Shown here piece by piece: positions 41,546 to 50,729 of a stretch of 64,000 nucleotides of DNA. The position numbers and the translations under genes are program-made. Origin of the DNA: Mycobacterium sp. SM1 (lineage in GTDB: Bacteria; Actinomycetota; Actinomycetes; Mycobacteriales; Mycobacteriaceae). Numbering within the stretch: position 1 is the stretch's first letter; the number at the start of each line of letters is the position of its first letter. A model generated the notes under the pieces. That model saw only the letters and a list, made by a program, of their open reading frames with translations, ran no database searches and was not told the DNA's origin. The DNA is taken from contig NZ_JAFLNH010000003.1 in NCBI RefSeq assembly GCF_018361265.1, positions 198,501 through 262,500 on the forward strand, written 5' to 3'.

Positions 41546-42660
41546 TTGGCGGCAGAGTTGAGCTGGGCGCCGGTTTCCCTGAGCAGTTCCTCCCAAGACG
41601 CGACGAACTTCTCCACGCCCTCGTTTTCCAGCACGGTGAACACGTCGGGCAGCTCGATCCCAACAGCGCGCAGCTCGTCGAACAACTGCTGCGCCTCGGC
41701 GGCACGACCGCTAACGGTGTCGCCGGTGATGACACCGTGATCGGCTACCGCGTCAATGGTCTTCTCCGGCATGGTATTGACCGTGTTGGGGGCGACCAGC
41801 TCGGTGACGTAGAGCGTGTCGGGATAGTCGGGGTTCTTGACGCCGGTCGACGCCCACAGTGGCCGCTGCGCCCGAGCGCCATAAGGCTTCAGCTTTTCAA
41901 AGCGACTGCTGCCAGTGAACACCTCCTGGTATGCCGCATATGCCAGCCGGGCGTTAGCCACCCCGGCCCGGCCCCGCAGAGCCAATGCCTGCTCAGTGCC
42001 AATCTTTTCCAGCCGATTGTCGATCTCGGTATCGACACGGGAGACGAAAAACGATGCTACGGAGTGAATGCTAGCCAGATCGTGTCCAGCCTCCCGGGCG
42101 TTTTCCAAACCGCTCAGATAGGCGTCCATCACGGCGCGATAGCGTTCGACGGAGAAGATCAGCGTGACGTTGACCGAAACTCCTTCGGCCAGCACCGCGG
42201 TGATCGCCGGAAGACCGCGCGGGGTCGCCGGGATTTTGATGAGCAGATTGGGCCGGTTGACGATCTTCCACAGCTCGACCGCTTGTTGGGTGGTCCTGTC
42301 GGTGTCGTGTGCCAGCCGAGGATCGACCTCGATGGATACCCGCCCATCCACGCCGTCGGAGGACTGCCATTGGGGCTTGAGCACATCGCAGGCCATGCGC
42401 ACGTCATCGGTCGTAACGGTGCGCACCGCGGCGTCCACGTCAGCGCCGCGCTCGGCCAGCTCCGCCATCTGAGCGGCGTAAACGTTGCTTTCCGCCAGCG
42501 CTTTCTGAAAAATCGTGGGATTACTGGTGACGCCGACAACACACTTGGTGTCGATCATCTCCTGCAGGCCGCCGGACGTGATTCGCTCCCGGGACAGATC
42601 GTCCAGCCAGACCGATACGCCTGCGGCACTCAAGGCGGCCAGGTTGGGATTTTGACTCAT
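41542..42660 (-). CDS. tal: transaldolase
   Basis: Transfers dihydroxyacetone units in the pentose phosphate pathway. It has 372 residues, the long actinobacterial form. [14 protein letters not shown] opens the barrel, [11 protein letters not shown] follows, and the Schiff-base lysine lies in [34 protein letters not shown] is near the C-terminus. It is 42 bp after tkt and coupled to zwf by an ATGA. Confidence 0.97.
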   Translation of the reverse strand: MSQNPNLAALSAAGVSVWLDDLSRERITSGGLQEMIDTKCVVGVTSNPTIFQKALAESNVYAAQMAELAERGADVDAAVRTVTTDDVRMACDVLKPQWQSSDGVDGRVSIEVDPRLAHDTDRTTQQAVELWKIVNRPNLLIKIPATPRGLPAITAVLAEGVSVNVTLIFSVERYRAVMDAYLSGLENAREAGHDLASIHSVASFFVSRVDTEIDNRLEKIGTEQALALRGRAGVANARLAYAAYQEVFTGSSRFEKLKPYGARAQRPLWASTGVKNPDYPDTLYVTELVAPNTVNTMPEKTIDAVADHGVITGDTVSGRAAEAQQLFDELRAVGIELPDVFTVLENEGVEKFVASWEELLRETGAQLNSAAK

Positions 42661-42702
42661 AGCGGTGCCCTTCGTCGTGCGGATTCCTATGTTGCCAGCC
42701 GC

Positions 42703-44793
42703 TCAGTTGTCTAGTGCCCGTTCGGCAGCGGCCGCGACAGCCTCTGGGGTGAAGCCGAATTCCCGGAACAACGTTTGATGATCCGCGGACTCGCCATAGT
42801 GTTCGATGGACACGATCTGCCCGGTGTCACCGACCCACTTGTGCCAGCATTGCGCCACACCGGCCTCCACGGCGACGCGCGCCGAGACCGCCGGCGGCAG
42901 CACACTGTCCTGGTACTCATACGGCTGAGACTCGAACCACTCCACGCAGGGCATCGACACCACCCGGGCGATAATATCCTTATCTTGCAAGAGTTTTTGT
43001 GCCGCGACGGCGATCTGCACCTCCGAGCCGGTCGCGATCAATATGACATCGGGCTCGGGGCCACCGCCATCGCCGAGGACGTAGCCGCCGCGCGCAACGC
43101 CTTCGGCGCTGGTGCCGTCCAGCACGGGGACTGCTTGCCGCGTCAAGATCAGCCCGACCGGACCGCTGCCGTTACTGCGGGCGAGGATCGCGCGCCAGGC
43201 ATAGGCGGTCTCGTTGGCATCGGCCGGCCGCACCACCGACAAGCGGGGGATGGCGCGCAGCGCCGCCAGGTGCTCGATCGGCTGGTGGGTCGGGCCGTCC
43301 TCGCCGAGGCCGATGGAATCATGTGTCCAGACGTAGATGGTGTCGATGTCCATCAGCGACGCCAGCCGCACCGACGGGCGCATGTAGTCCGAGAACACCA
43401 GGAATGTGCCGCCGTAGGCACGAGTCGGGCCGTGCAGCACGATGCCGGACAGGATCGCGCCCATTGCGTGCTCCCGAACACCGAAGTGCAGCACGCGGCC
43501 ATACCAGTTGGCCGTCCACTCCTTGGTGGAGATCCCCGGCGGCCCGAACGACTCCGCGCCCCTGATGGTGGTGAGGTTGCTCTCAGCCAGGTCGGCCGAA
43601 CCGCCCCACAGCTCAGGCAGTTTCGGCCCCACCGCGGCAAGCACCGCTCCGGACGCTTTTCGGGTGGCGACCGGCTCGGAGCCCGGTCGCCAGTTCGGCA
43701 ATTCCGCGTCCCAGCCGTCGGGCAGCTTTTTCGCCATCAGCCGGTCCAGCAGCTTCTTGCGCTCGGGTTCGCGCTGGGCCCACGCGTCGAAATCGGCCTG
43801 CCAGCGTTGGTGCGCCTGCCTACCGCGGTCGACTAGCTTGCGGGTGTGGGCCAGCACATCGTCGCTGACCTGGAACGTCTTACCTGGGTCGAATCCGAGA
43901 ACTTCTTTGGTGGCGGCGACCTCTGCCGCACCCAGGGCCGCGCCATGCGCCTTTCCGGTGTTCATCAGGGTCGGCGCGGGGTAGCCGATGATCGTGCGCA
44001 GCTCGATGAACGACGGCCGGTCGGTGACGGCTTTCGCGTTGGCGATCGCCTCTTCGATGCCGGCCACATTCTCGCCACCCGCCACCTGTTGCACATGCCA
44101 GCCGTAGGCGCGGTAGCGGGCGGCGGTGTCCTCGCAGAGCGCGATCGCGGTGTCATCCTCGATGGAGATCTTGTTGTTGTCGTAGAACACGATGAGGTTG
44201 CCGAGTTGCTGGACCGCGGCCAGCGATGACGCCTCCGAGGTCACTCCCTCCTCGATATCGCCGTCGGAGGCGATCACGTAGATGTAGTGGTCGAACGGGC
44301 TGGTGCCCGGGGCGGCGTCGGGGTCGAACAGGCCGCGTTCGTAGCGTGATGCCATCGCCATCCCGACCGCCGATGCCAGGCCCTGCCCAAGCGGCCCGGT
44401 GGTGATCTCCACCCCCGGGGTATGCCGGTACTCCGGGTGCCCGGGGGTCCGTGATCCCCAGGTCCGGTATGACTCGATATCGGACAGCTCCAGGCCGAAA
44501 CCGCCGAGGTAGAGCTGGATGTAGAGCGTCAGGCTGCTGTGCCCTGCCGACAAGACGAGCCGGTCGCGACCCAGCCAGGTGGTGTCGCTGGGGTCGTGGC
44601 GCATCACCCGCTGAAACAGCGTGTATGCCAGCGGGGCGAGGCTCATCGCGGTCCCCGGATGCCCGTTACCGACTTTTTGCACCGCGTCGGCTGCCAGCAC
44701 GCGACAGGTGTCAACTGCCGCGGAGTCGACGTCGGTCCAGTCGTCGGGATGATGCGGGCGGGTCAGCGCGGAGATGTCTTCGAGCGTGGTCAC
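42703..44793 (-). CDS. tkt: transketolase
   Basis: Thiamine-diphosphate enzyme moving two-carbon units, 696 residues from GTG 44793 (TTLEDISALTRP). GTG 44808 is also in frame, but GAGGA about 8 bp upstream of 44793 and the N-terminus of orthologues favour the shorter form. TPP and metal sites are in GHPGTAMSLAPLAYTLF and ASDGDIEEGVTSEASSLA ... FYDNNKISIED. The catalytic Glu is in FGVREHAMGAILSG. It heads the tkt-tal-zwf-opcA-pgl operon and is divergent from ctaB. Confidence 0.97.
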   Translation of the reverse strand: MTTLEDISALTRPHHPDDWTDVDSAAVDTCRVLAADAVQKVGNGHPGTAMSLAPLAYTLFQRVMRHDPSDTTWLGRDRLVLSAGHSSLTLYIQLYLGGFGLELSDIESYRTWGSRTPGHPEYRHTPGVEITTGPLGQGLASAVGMAMASRYERGLFDPDAAPGTSPFDHYIYVIASDGDIEEGVTSEASSLAAVQQLGNLIVFYDNNKISIEDDTAIALCEDTAARYRAYGWHVQQVAGGENVAGIEEAIANAKAVTDRPSFIELRTIIGYPAPTLMNTGKAHGAALGAAEVAATKEVLGFDPGKTFQVSDDVLAHTRKLVDRGRQAHQRWQADFDAWAQREPERKKLLDRLMAKKLPDGWDAELPNWRPGSEPVATRKASGAVLAAVGPKLPELWGGSADLAESNLTTIRGAESFGPPGISTKEWTANWYGRVLHFGVREHAMGAILSGIVLHGPTRAYGGTFLVFSDYMRPSVRLASLMDIDTIYVWTHDSIGLGEDGPTHQPIEHLAALRAIPRLSVVRPADANETAYAWRAILARSNGSGPVGLILTRQAVPVLDGTSAEGVARGGYVLGDGGGPEPDVILIATGSEVQIAVAAQKLLQDKDIIARVVSMPCVEWFESQPYEYQDSVLPPAVSARVAVEAGVAQCWHKWVGDTGQIVSIEHYGESADHQTLFREFGFTPEAVAAAAERALDN

Positions 44794-45042
44794 AACCTGA
44801 GTCCTCACGTCGGCACAGTTGGTTTATCCCCACCCTAATGCGGCGGTCCAGCTAGCCGCGGGCCGAGGTTGGGGCGGATCACGGTGTGCCGCCGCCAAAA
44901 CGGTGCGCCCATCCTGTCCGCGACGCCGCGGCGGCTGCCGGCAATTCGGAGAAACCAGACCCTCGCGGGCCGTTCCCGCGATCCCCGTCTACCATCGTCT
45001 GTAGTAGTTGCTGCGCGCTGCTGCGACCCGAGGAGTTGTTGC

Positions 45043-46041
45043 GTGAGCGTTCGCGGGCGCGAAGCGCCGAGCCTGGAAATCGGACGTGCCGGGCGAGAAT
45101 GCCGGTCCGGGCGGGGGTGGGGGTATCGCTCGCCCGGGGAGGCGGGCCGGGCACTCCGGCGGGTGCTACTGGCATACGTCGCGCTGACCAAGCCCCGGGT
45201 CATCGAGCTGCTGGTGGTCACCGCGATTCCCGCGATGTTGCTCGCCGAGCGCGGCACGGCGCGGCCGCTGCTGATCGTCAACACCCTGATCGGCGGGATG
45301 CTGGCCGCCGCGGGCGCCAACACACTCAATTGCGTGGCCGACGCGGACATCGACAAGGTGATGACGCGCACCGCGCGCCGGCCGCTGGCGCGCGCCGCGG
45401 TGCCCACCCGAAATGCGCTGGTGTTCGGGGTGGTGTTGAGTGTCGGCTCGTTCGCGTGGCTGTGGTGGTTGACCAACCTGCTGTCGGGACTGTTGGCGGT
45501 GGCCACCATCGCGTTCTATGTGTTCGTCTACACGCTGGTGCTCAAGCGGCGCACCCCGCAGAACGTCGTGTGGGGCGGGGCGGCCGGGTGCATGCCGGTG
45601 ATGATCGGCTGGTCGGCGGTCACCGGCACCATCGGCTGGCCGGCGCTGGTGATGTTCGCGATCATCTTCTTCTGGACGCCGCCGCACACCTGGGCCCTGG
45701 CCATGCGTTACAAGGACGATTACAAAGCGGCGGGGGTTCCGATGCTCCCGGTCGTGGCCACCGAGCGTCAGGTCACCAGGCGGATCATGATCTACGCCTG
45801 GCTGACGGTGCTGGCGACGCTGGTGTTGTGCCTGGCGGCCGGATGGTTGTACGCGACGCTCGCCGTGGCGGCCGGAGCGTGGTTTTTGACGAGGGCCCAC
45901 CAGCTTCACGCCGGGGTTCATCGTGGGGAGCCGGTGAAACCGCTGCGGCTTTTCCTGCAGTCCAATAACTACCTTGCGGTGGTGTTCTGCGCGTTGGCGC
46001 TCGACTCGGCGCTGGCGCTGCCCACCCTGCTGGGCGGCTGA
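45043..46041 (+). CDS. ctaB: protohaem IX farnesyltransferase (haem O synthase)
   Basis: Membrane UbiA-type prenyltransferase making haem O for cytochrome oxidase, 332 residues. GTG 45043 with an AGGAG site 8 bp upstream is preferred over upstream in-frame starts. After a 40-residue hydrophilic head come nine predicted helices. The first Asp-rich motif is [15 protein letters not shown], and the second is in the [16 protein letters not shown] loop. [23 protein letters not shown] sequence at the first helix is family-specific. It pairs functionally with ctaA at 56227. Confidence 0.95.
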   Translation: MSVRGREAPSLEIGRAGRECRSGRGWGYRSPGEAGRALRRVLLAYVALTKPRVIELLVVTAIPAMLLAERGTARPLLIVNTLIGGMLAAAGANTLNCVADADIDKVMTRTARRPLARAAVPTRNALVFGVVLSVGSFAWLWWLTNLLSGLLAVATIAFYVFVYTLVLKRRTPQNVVWGGAAGCMPVMIGWSAVTGTIGWPALVMFAIIFFWTPPHTWALAMRYKDDYKAAGVPMLPVVATERQVTRRIMIYAWLTVLATLVLCLAAGWLYATLAVAAGAWFLTRAHQLHAGVHRGEPVKPLRLFLQSNNYLAVVFCALALDSALALPTLLGG

Positions 46042-46207
46042 GCGCGTTCAGCGCTGCGGATACCCCCTACCCCGATACCGTCTTGTTCGCGGCCGCGGCG
46101 TGGTATTGAATGCGCCACGTGGCCCCCTCAGCCGTGGTTATCAGCCGAATCACCCTGCGAGTGGCCGTGCCTGCGGCCACCGTGTCATGGCATGGGGCGG
46201 CCGCACT

Positions 46208-47794
46208 ATGACCGCGCCAATCTGGATGGCCTTTCCGCCGGAGGTGCATTCGGCGTTGCTGTCCAGCGGGCCGGGGCCGGGATCGTTGCTGGCGGCGGCC
46301 GGGGTGTGGAACTCGCTGAGCGCGGAATACGCTTCCACGGCCGAGGAGCTCAGCGCGATCCTGGCGGCGGTGCAGGCCGGCGCGTGGCAAGGCCCCAGCG
46401 CGGAGTCGTATGTGGCCGCCCACGTGCCCTATCTGGCGTGGCTGATGCGGGCCAGCGCGAACAGCGCCGCGGCGGCGGCCGGCCATGAGACCGCTGCCGC
46501 CGCCTACACCGCGGCACTGGCCGCGATGCCCACTTTGGCGGAGCTGGCCGCTAACCATGCGACCCATGCGGTGCTGGTGGCGACGAATTTCTTCGGCATC
46601 AACACCATTCCCATCGCGCTCAATGAGGCCGACTATGCGCGGATGTGGGTGCAGGCGGCCACCACGATGAGCACCTATCACGCGGTGTCCACCGCCGCGG
46701 TGGCGGCGGCGCCGCAAACCGATCCGCCGCCTCAAATCCAGAAGAGTAGTAGTAATAGCAGTGCGGGTTACGGCCAAGGCGTCCAAACCGGCCCCAACGG
46801 CCAGACCGGGGCCAGCTTTGGCGGCAAGGGCAACCCGTCACAGGGGATACTGCCCATTATCGATAATGACGCCGGTAACCCATACGATCTGAGTTGGTGG
46901 ATCAATCGATTCCTCGAGGGTCCCTTGACCCTGAAGAGAGACATCGGATTGATTTTGCACAACCCTGCTCAAGGATTTACCCAGCTGTGGTACGACATCC
47001 AGGGAGTGCTGCTCGATGAGTTCGGTCACTTCCTCCAGGTCATTCAATACTTCCCCGAAACGACGACGCTGCCGTTCGTCGTGCCGGCCGGAACCGGGGG
47101 AGGCATCGCGGGCGTGGGTCTAACCGGGTTGGCTAGCATCCAGCCCGAGGCTGTCGTGGCCCCCGCCGTGGCAGCCGCACCGATGCCCGCGGCCCCGAGT
47201 GTGGCGGCGGCTGCTAGCCCCGCCCCAATGGGCGCGGTGGCCGCGGCCCCCGCCTCGGTGCCGGCGTCGGCGCCCGCGGCTAGCACCGTCGTTAATGCCA
47301 CGCCGGCGCCTCCGCCGCCGCCCACAGCCGCGGTCAGCGTGGGTTTTGCGCCGCCCTACGTCGTCGGCCCACCGGGTATTGGGGTCGACTCCGGGATGAG
47401 CGCCAGCGCCAGCTCCGGCGCGAAAAGGAAGACGCCGACGTCCGAGGCGGCCGCGGCGGCGGCCGCGGCCGCCGCCCGGGAGCAGGCGCGGGCGCGCCGG
47501 CGCCGGCGTGCGAAGCGGCGGGGGCACGGTGACGAGTTCATGGATATGAATATCGAGGTCGACCCGGACTGGGGCGCGCCGCCGGATGGGAGGCCAGCCG
47601 TCCCTACGGCGGCCTCCGACCACGGTTCGGGAAATCTGGGGTTCGTCGGCGCTGGGCGCACGGAGTCGTTCGGGCAGGCGGCCGGTTTGCTCACCCTGCC
47701 CGGCGATGCGTTCGGCGCGGGCCCGGTGACACCGATGGTGCCGGGTACTTGGAAGGATGGGGAGCCCGCCGGGGAGGGCGAAGGGGGCAGCTGA
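46208..47794 (+). CDS. PPE-family protein, PPE-PPW subgroup
   Basis: Secreted or surface protein of the mycobacterial PPE family, probably exported by a type VII (ESX) system. It has 528 residues from ATG 46208. The conserved PPE domain covers residues 1-175 ([10 protein letters not shown] at the start, [13 protein letters not shown] with the WxG turn). A middle section contains a WWINRFLEG and [14 protein letters not shown] region. A long Ala/Pro linker and a basic Ala/Arg stretch follow. The C-terminus carries GFVGAG and PMVPGTW, the GFxG... and PxxPxxW signature of the PPW subgroup. No PE gene accompanies it. Confidence 0.9.
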   Translation: MTAPIWMAFPPEVHSALLSSGPGPGSLLAAAGVWNSLSAEYASTAEELSAILAAVQAGAWQGPSAESYVAAHVPYLAWLMRASANSAAAAAGHETAAAAYTAALAAMPTLAELAANHATHAVLVATNFFGINTIPIALNEADYARMWVQAATTMSTYHAVSTAAVAAAPQTDPPPQIQKSSSNSSAGYGQGVQTGPNGQTGASFGGKGNPSQGILPIIDNDAGNPYDLSWWINRFLEGPLTLKRDIGLILHNPAQGFTQLWYDIQGVLLDEFGHFLQVIQYFPETTTLPFVVPAGTGGGIAGVGLTGLASIQPEAVVAPAVAAAPMPAAPSVAAAASPAPMGAVAAAPASVPASAPAASTVVNATPAPPPPPTAAVSVGFAPPYVVGPPGIGVDSGMSASASSGAKRKTPTSEAAAAAAAAAAREQARARRRRRAKRRGHGDEFMDMNIEVDPDWGAPPDGRPAVPTAASDHGSGNLGFVGAGRTESFGQAAGLLTLPGDAFGAGPVTPMVPGTWKDGEPAGEGEGGS

Positions 47795-48187
47795 GGGATT
47801 GCATGCCGGGGCTCGGGTGAGCGGTCGACAGGAAAGGCGGTGCGGCGAGGTTGTCTGGATGCCCGTATTCCGCGGTTGATGGTCGGACAGCCGGTCCGTC
47901 AAGGCGGCGTTGATCGGCTGCATGGCCCGGATCGCCGGACTGGGGCTTTGGGCGATGGCCCTCGGATCATGGGCTACGCGACTATCGCGCTGACACGTTA
48001 ACTGGCGGGCGGCCCACCCCGTATCACCAAAATTCATGCAGCGGACGGTGACCTGGCTAAGCGCCCCCAGCGCGGGTATTGCGATGCTTACGAGGAGTGT
48101 TCGAGTAGCTGGCGCGCAAAGGACCGAGCTGACCTTGTCCCACCGCCGCCGTTTGAAAGTGTGGCTTGACAGGAGGCTACCGTCGAG
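47795..48187. other. intergenic region upstream of the dioxygenase cassette
   Basis: No gene recognised. A strong AGGAGG site lies at 48171-48176 immediately after a TTGACA (48166-48171). A 37-codon ATG frame (48084-48197) overlaps the next gene but shows no motif. Confidence 0.45.
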
Positions 48188-49378
48188 TTGTCGCTAGCCT
48201 GGTTGCTTCACCCTCTGACGGTCGCGGCCTTCCTCGACGACTTTTGGGGGGTGACGCACTGCCACGTCAAGCGTTGCCGTGCGGGCTACTTCGATAGCCT
48301 GCTGCCCGGGGTGTCGGCGGTCGAGGACCTCCTGGGGTTGTTTCGGTCGGAGCCGTCGGCGGTGCGCCTGGTGAGAGGGAGCGAGAAAAAGGGCTCGGAC
48401 GCTTACCGGCTTGGCGATGGCACTCTCGATCTCGTCGGTGTCCATAACGATTTCGCCGACGGCTACACGATCGTCCTGGATAACGTCGAGCGGTACGCCC
48501 GCGCGGTCGCCTCGTTGTCTCACTCCATCGAGGTCGAGCTGAACTTCGCCACACAAGTCAATGCCTACCTCACTCCCCCTGGGTCACAAGGCTTTCTGCC
48601 CCACTACGACGACCACGACGTGTTGATCCTGCAGATCCAAGGATCCAAGAACTGGCATTTGTACGACACCGTGGTACCACCGCACGAGATGCGCCGCCAG
48701 GTGCCGGTCGACAAGGCCCGGCTCCCGTCGCCGACCGACCTGTGCCTGGAGGCCGGGGACGTGCTGTATCTGCCACGCGGGAAAGTTCATGTGGCCGAGA
48801 CAACCTCGCGGTCATCCGTTCACTTGACCGTCGGGATCCACGCGCCGACCGTGTTCGCGCTAATCGCGCGGGCGCTCGACTCGCTTGGCTTTCGTGACGA
48901 GCGCCTCCACGCCCAGCTGCCGCCGCGGCATCTCGATGATGCGGACGCCCGCGCGAGTGTGAGCGTGCTCGTGCGCGAGATAGCTCGGGCCCTCGAAGAA
49001 CCCAGCGTCATCGCGGACGGCCTCGACGCCCTGGCGGATGTCTTGGTCCACCGCGGCCGATGCCCGCCGGTCGCACACGCGATCTCCAACGCCGCCGGAA
49101 TAGACGGACAAACCCTGGTCAGGAAGTACCAGCCGCTGTATTCGCGGGTGACGGCGGATGCCGGCGGTGTGGCCCTGCATTTTGCGCAATTGGTCATAAA
49201 CGCCGGTCCCGACCACAAAGCGGCGATGCTGTTCGTCTCCCGTAGTACGCAGCCGTTTCGGGTGTGCGAGCTGCCGGGGCTGCGTGCGGAGCAGCAGATA
49301 GAGCTGGCCCGAACGCTGATGGTGAGCGGATTCCTTGTCCGGCTGCCCGACGGTCGAGAGAGCCAGCCGTCCGCATGA
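48188..49378 (+). CDS. JmjC/cupin-type Fe(II)/2-oxoglutarate dioxygenase
   Basis: Predicted protein hydroxylase of the Cupin_4 (ribosomal-oxygenase-like) family, 396 residues. The start appears to be TTG 48188, 11 bp after AGGAGG. The iron triad is His139 and Asp141 in LPHYDDHDVL with His201 in RGKVHVAE; Lys154 in QGSKNWHLY may bind 2-oxoglutarate. GDVLYLPRG between them is the usual turn. A C-terminal winged-helix-like half (residues 215-390) is present as in YcfD/NO66 relatives. It overlaps a 32-codon ORF by ATGA and is followed by a sulfotransferase-like gene. The substrate is unknown. Confidence 0.85.
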   Translation: MSLAWLLHPLTVAAFLDDFWGVTHCHVKRCRAGYFDSLLPGVSAVEDLLGLFRSEPSAVRLVRGSEKKGSDAYRLGDGTLDLVGVHNDFADGYTIVLDNVERYARAVASLSHSIEVELNFATQVNAYLTPPGSQGFLPHYDDHDVLILQIQGSKNWHLYDTVVPPHEMRRQVPVDKARLPSPTDLCLEAGDVLYLPRGKVHVAETTSRSSVHLTVGIHAPTVFALIARALDSLGFRDERLHAQLPPRHLDDADARASVSVLVREIARALEEPSVIADGLDALADVLVHRGRCPPVAHAISNAAGIDGQTLVRKYQPLYSRVTADAGGVALHFAQLVINAGPDHKAAMLFVSRSTQPFRVCELPGLRAEQQIELARTLMVSGFLVRLPDGRESQPSA

Positions 49379-49473
49379 GCCGAAGCAGCACCCAATGCCG
49401 TGACAATCCGGTTGCCCGGATGACTGCTATGGCCGCGGCGCTTGGCGCGTCGGGATGCGACCGGTCGGTGTGA
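49375..49473 (+). CDS. 32-residue micro-ORF between dioxygenase and sulfotransferase
   Basis: ATG 49375 overlaps the dioxygenase stop (ATGA) and its TGA at 49471-49473 overlaps the next ATG (TGATG), so both junctions look translationally coupled. The peptide begins MSRSSTQCRDNPVARM, continues with an Ala-rich helix-like stretch (TAMAAALGASG) and ends CDRSV. It has two Cys (residues 8 and 28), two Asp and several Ser/Thr. No family is recognised. It could be a small substrate or adaptor for the two flanking enzymes, or only a coupling leader. Chance is possible at this length. Confidence 0.45.
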   Translation: MSRSSTQCRDNPVARMTAMAAALGASGCDRSV

Positions 49474-50432
49474 TGGAACTCGCCGATCTCGCCCGCTGGA
49501 CACCGGTCAGGGTCGATTTTTCCGGGCCCGCCCCGGCCGTCGATTGGGCCGATCTTTCCGAGGAGCGATTCGTCGAGCCGTTTTTCGACCAAACGGTCGT
49601 CCGCTGGGTGTCCGGCCCCCGTGCCCGGCCGCTGGTGCGGACTGGGCTTGACGCGCTGGTCGCCCTCGATGGCGAGCCCTCGCTTGAGCCGGCGGGCATC
49701 ATCTTTCACCTCTCACGGTGCGGGTCTACGCTCGTGTCGCGGCTTTTGGGCACCCTTCCCGGCGTGGTCGTCCTCGCCGAGCCCACACCCCTTAACGCGC
49801 TTCTTGGGCTTGATCCCGGCCGGGTCGACGAGGCCACCCTGGCCGGGGTTGTGCGGTTACTGGTGCGGGCGCTCGGCCGACGCCGGCACGGCGACGAACG
49901 GCGGCTGGTGCTCAAATGCTCCAGCTGGAACATTCGCCGCCGGGGAGTCCTGGCCGCCGCCTTCCCGGAAACGCCCTGGATCTGGGTCCAGCGCGACCCG
50001 GTGCGCGTGCTGGCTTCGCTACTGGCCGAGCCGCCGGGCTGGCTTGGGCTGCAAGCCACGCCCACTCGGGCCGCGTGGCTGTTCGGGCTTGATCCGGCCG
50101 CTGTTTCGGCCATGGCACGCGCGGAGTTCGCGGCCCGTGCGCTCGGCGCGATGCTGCAGGCGGCGGCGGACGATCCGGTTGGGCGCCTCTGCATCGATCA
50201 CGCCGACCTGCCCGCCGCGGTTTGGCGGCGCGTGGCCTCGCATCTTGGGCTCGAAACCGATCCAGCGGCAATCGGGCGCATGATCGAGGAGTCCCACTTC
50301 TATGCCAAGGATCCCGCGGGGCGGGTCTTTGCCGGCGACGACCCGGATCGGCGCCCGGTGACCGACGCGATGCGGGAGGCCGCCCGGCGCTTCGCCGAGC
50401 CGGGCTATCGTGCGCTCGCGTCACAGGCATAG
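49473..50432 (+). CDS. sulfotransferase-family protein
   Basis: P-loop-like sulfotransferase-fold protein, 319 residues from ATG 49473 (TGATG overlap with the micro-ORF); ATG 49455 in frame would add six residues. The 5'-phosphosulfate-loop-like motif is HLSRCGSTLVSRLLG (SRCGST at residues 81-86). A later strand-loop VLKCSSWNIRR and WIWVQRDPVRVLASL match the 3'-phosphate-binding region. It is coupled to the upstream dioxygenase. The donor and acceptor are unknown; kinase-like use of the fold cannot be excluded. Confidence 0.75.
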   Translation: MELADLARWTPVRVDFSGPAPAVDWADLSEERFVEPFFDQTVVRWVSGPRARPLVRTGLDALVALDGEPSLEPAGIIFHLSRCGSTLVSRLLGTLPGVVVLAEPTPLNALLGLDPGRVDEATLAGVVRLLVRALGRRRHGDERRLVLKCSSWNIRRRGVLAAAFPETPWIWVQRDPVRVLASLLAEPPGWLGLQATPTRAAWLFGLDPAAVSAMARAEFAARALGAMLQAAADDPVGRLCIDHADLPAAVWRRVASHLGLETDPAAIGRMIEESHFYAKDPAGRVFAGDDPDRRPVTDAMREAARRFAEPGYRALASQA

Positions 50433-50531
50433 CGCGGGGCTCTCGGCGAGACCGGCTTAGCTGCGTCACCGTGGCGTCACCGTGCACGGATGTCTCCTCC
50501 GCCAACTGTAACGGTATCGGGCGGGCCTAAC

Positions 50532-50543
50532 GGGCTTCGGCCC
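50532..50543 (+). terminator. UUCG-capped hairpin after the sulfotransferase gene
   Basis: GGGC-TTCG-GCCC lies 100 bp after the stop in an otherwise empty 297-bp gap. A very stable tetraloop, without a U-tract. Confidence 0.4.
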
Positions 50544-50729
50544 ATCAGGACCGCGGCTACGGCGCGTCGTCGTCTTCGTCGTTGTGCCGCAGTTTTTCGG
50601 GGTGGTGGTAGGTGTTGGTGCGGGGTTGACTGTGCCCGACACGCTTGGTTGAGCCGCGCGCAATGATAGAAGCGCGCGCGTTCGGGTGGTCGCTCGGCCG
50701 CGGAGCCGCTGAGCGCAGGAGTATCGAAA

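Noticed and set aside
47120..48037. 305-codon minus-strand frame opposite the PPE gene
   Set aside because: Shadow of the Ala/Pro-rich PPE C-terminal region, with Arg/Gly/His-rich nonsense composition.
48084..48197. 37-codon ORF overlapping the dioxygenase start
   Set aside because: Arg-rich with no ribosome site of its own and no overlap of the ATGA type; less support than the 49375 ORF.
50433..50729. DosR-type box upstream of the OtsB-GH65 gene, because the M. tuberculosis homologue lies near dormancy genes
   Set aside because: No sequence close to GGGACTT-NN-AGTCCC was found; only a UUCG hairpin.
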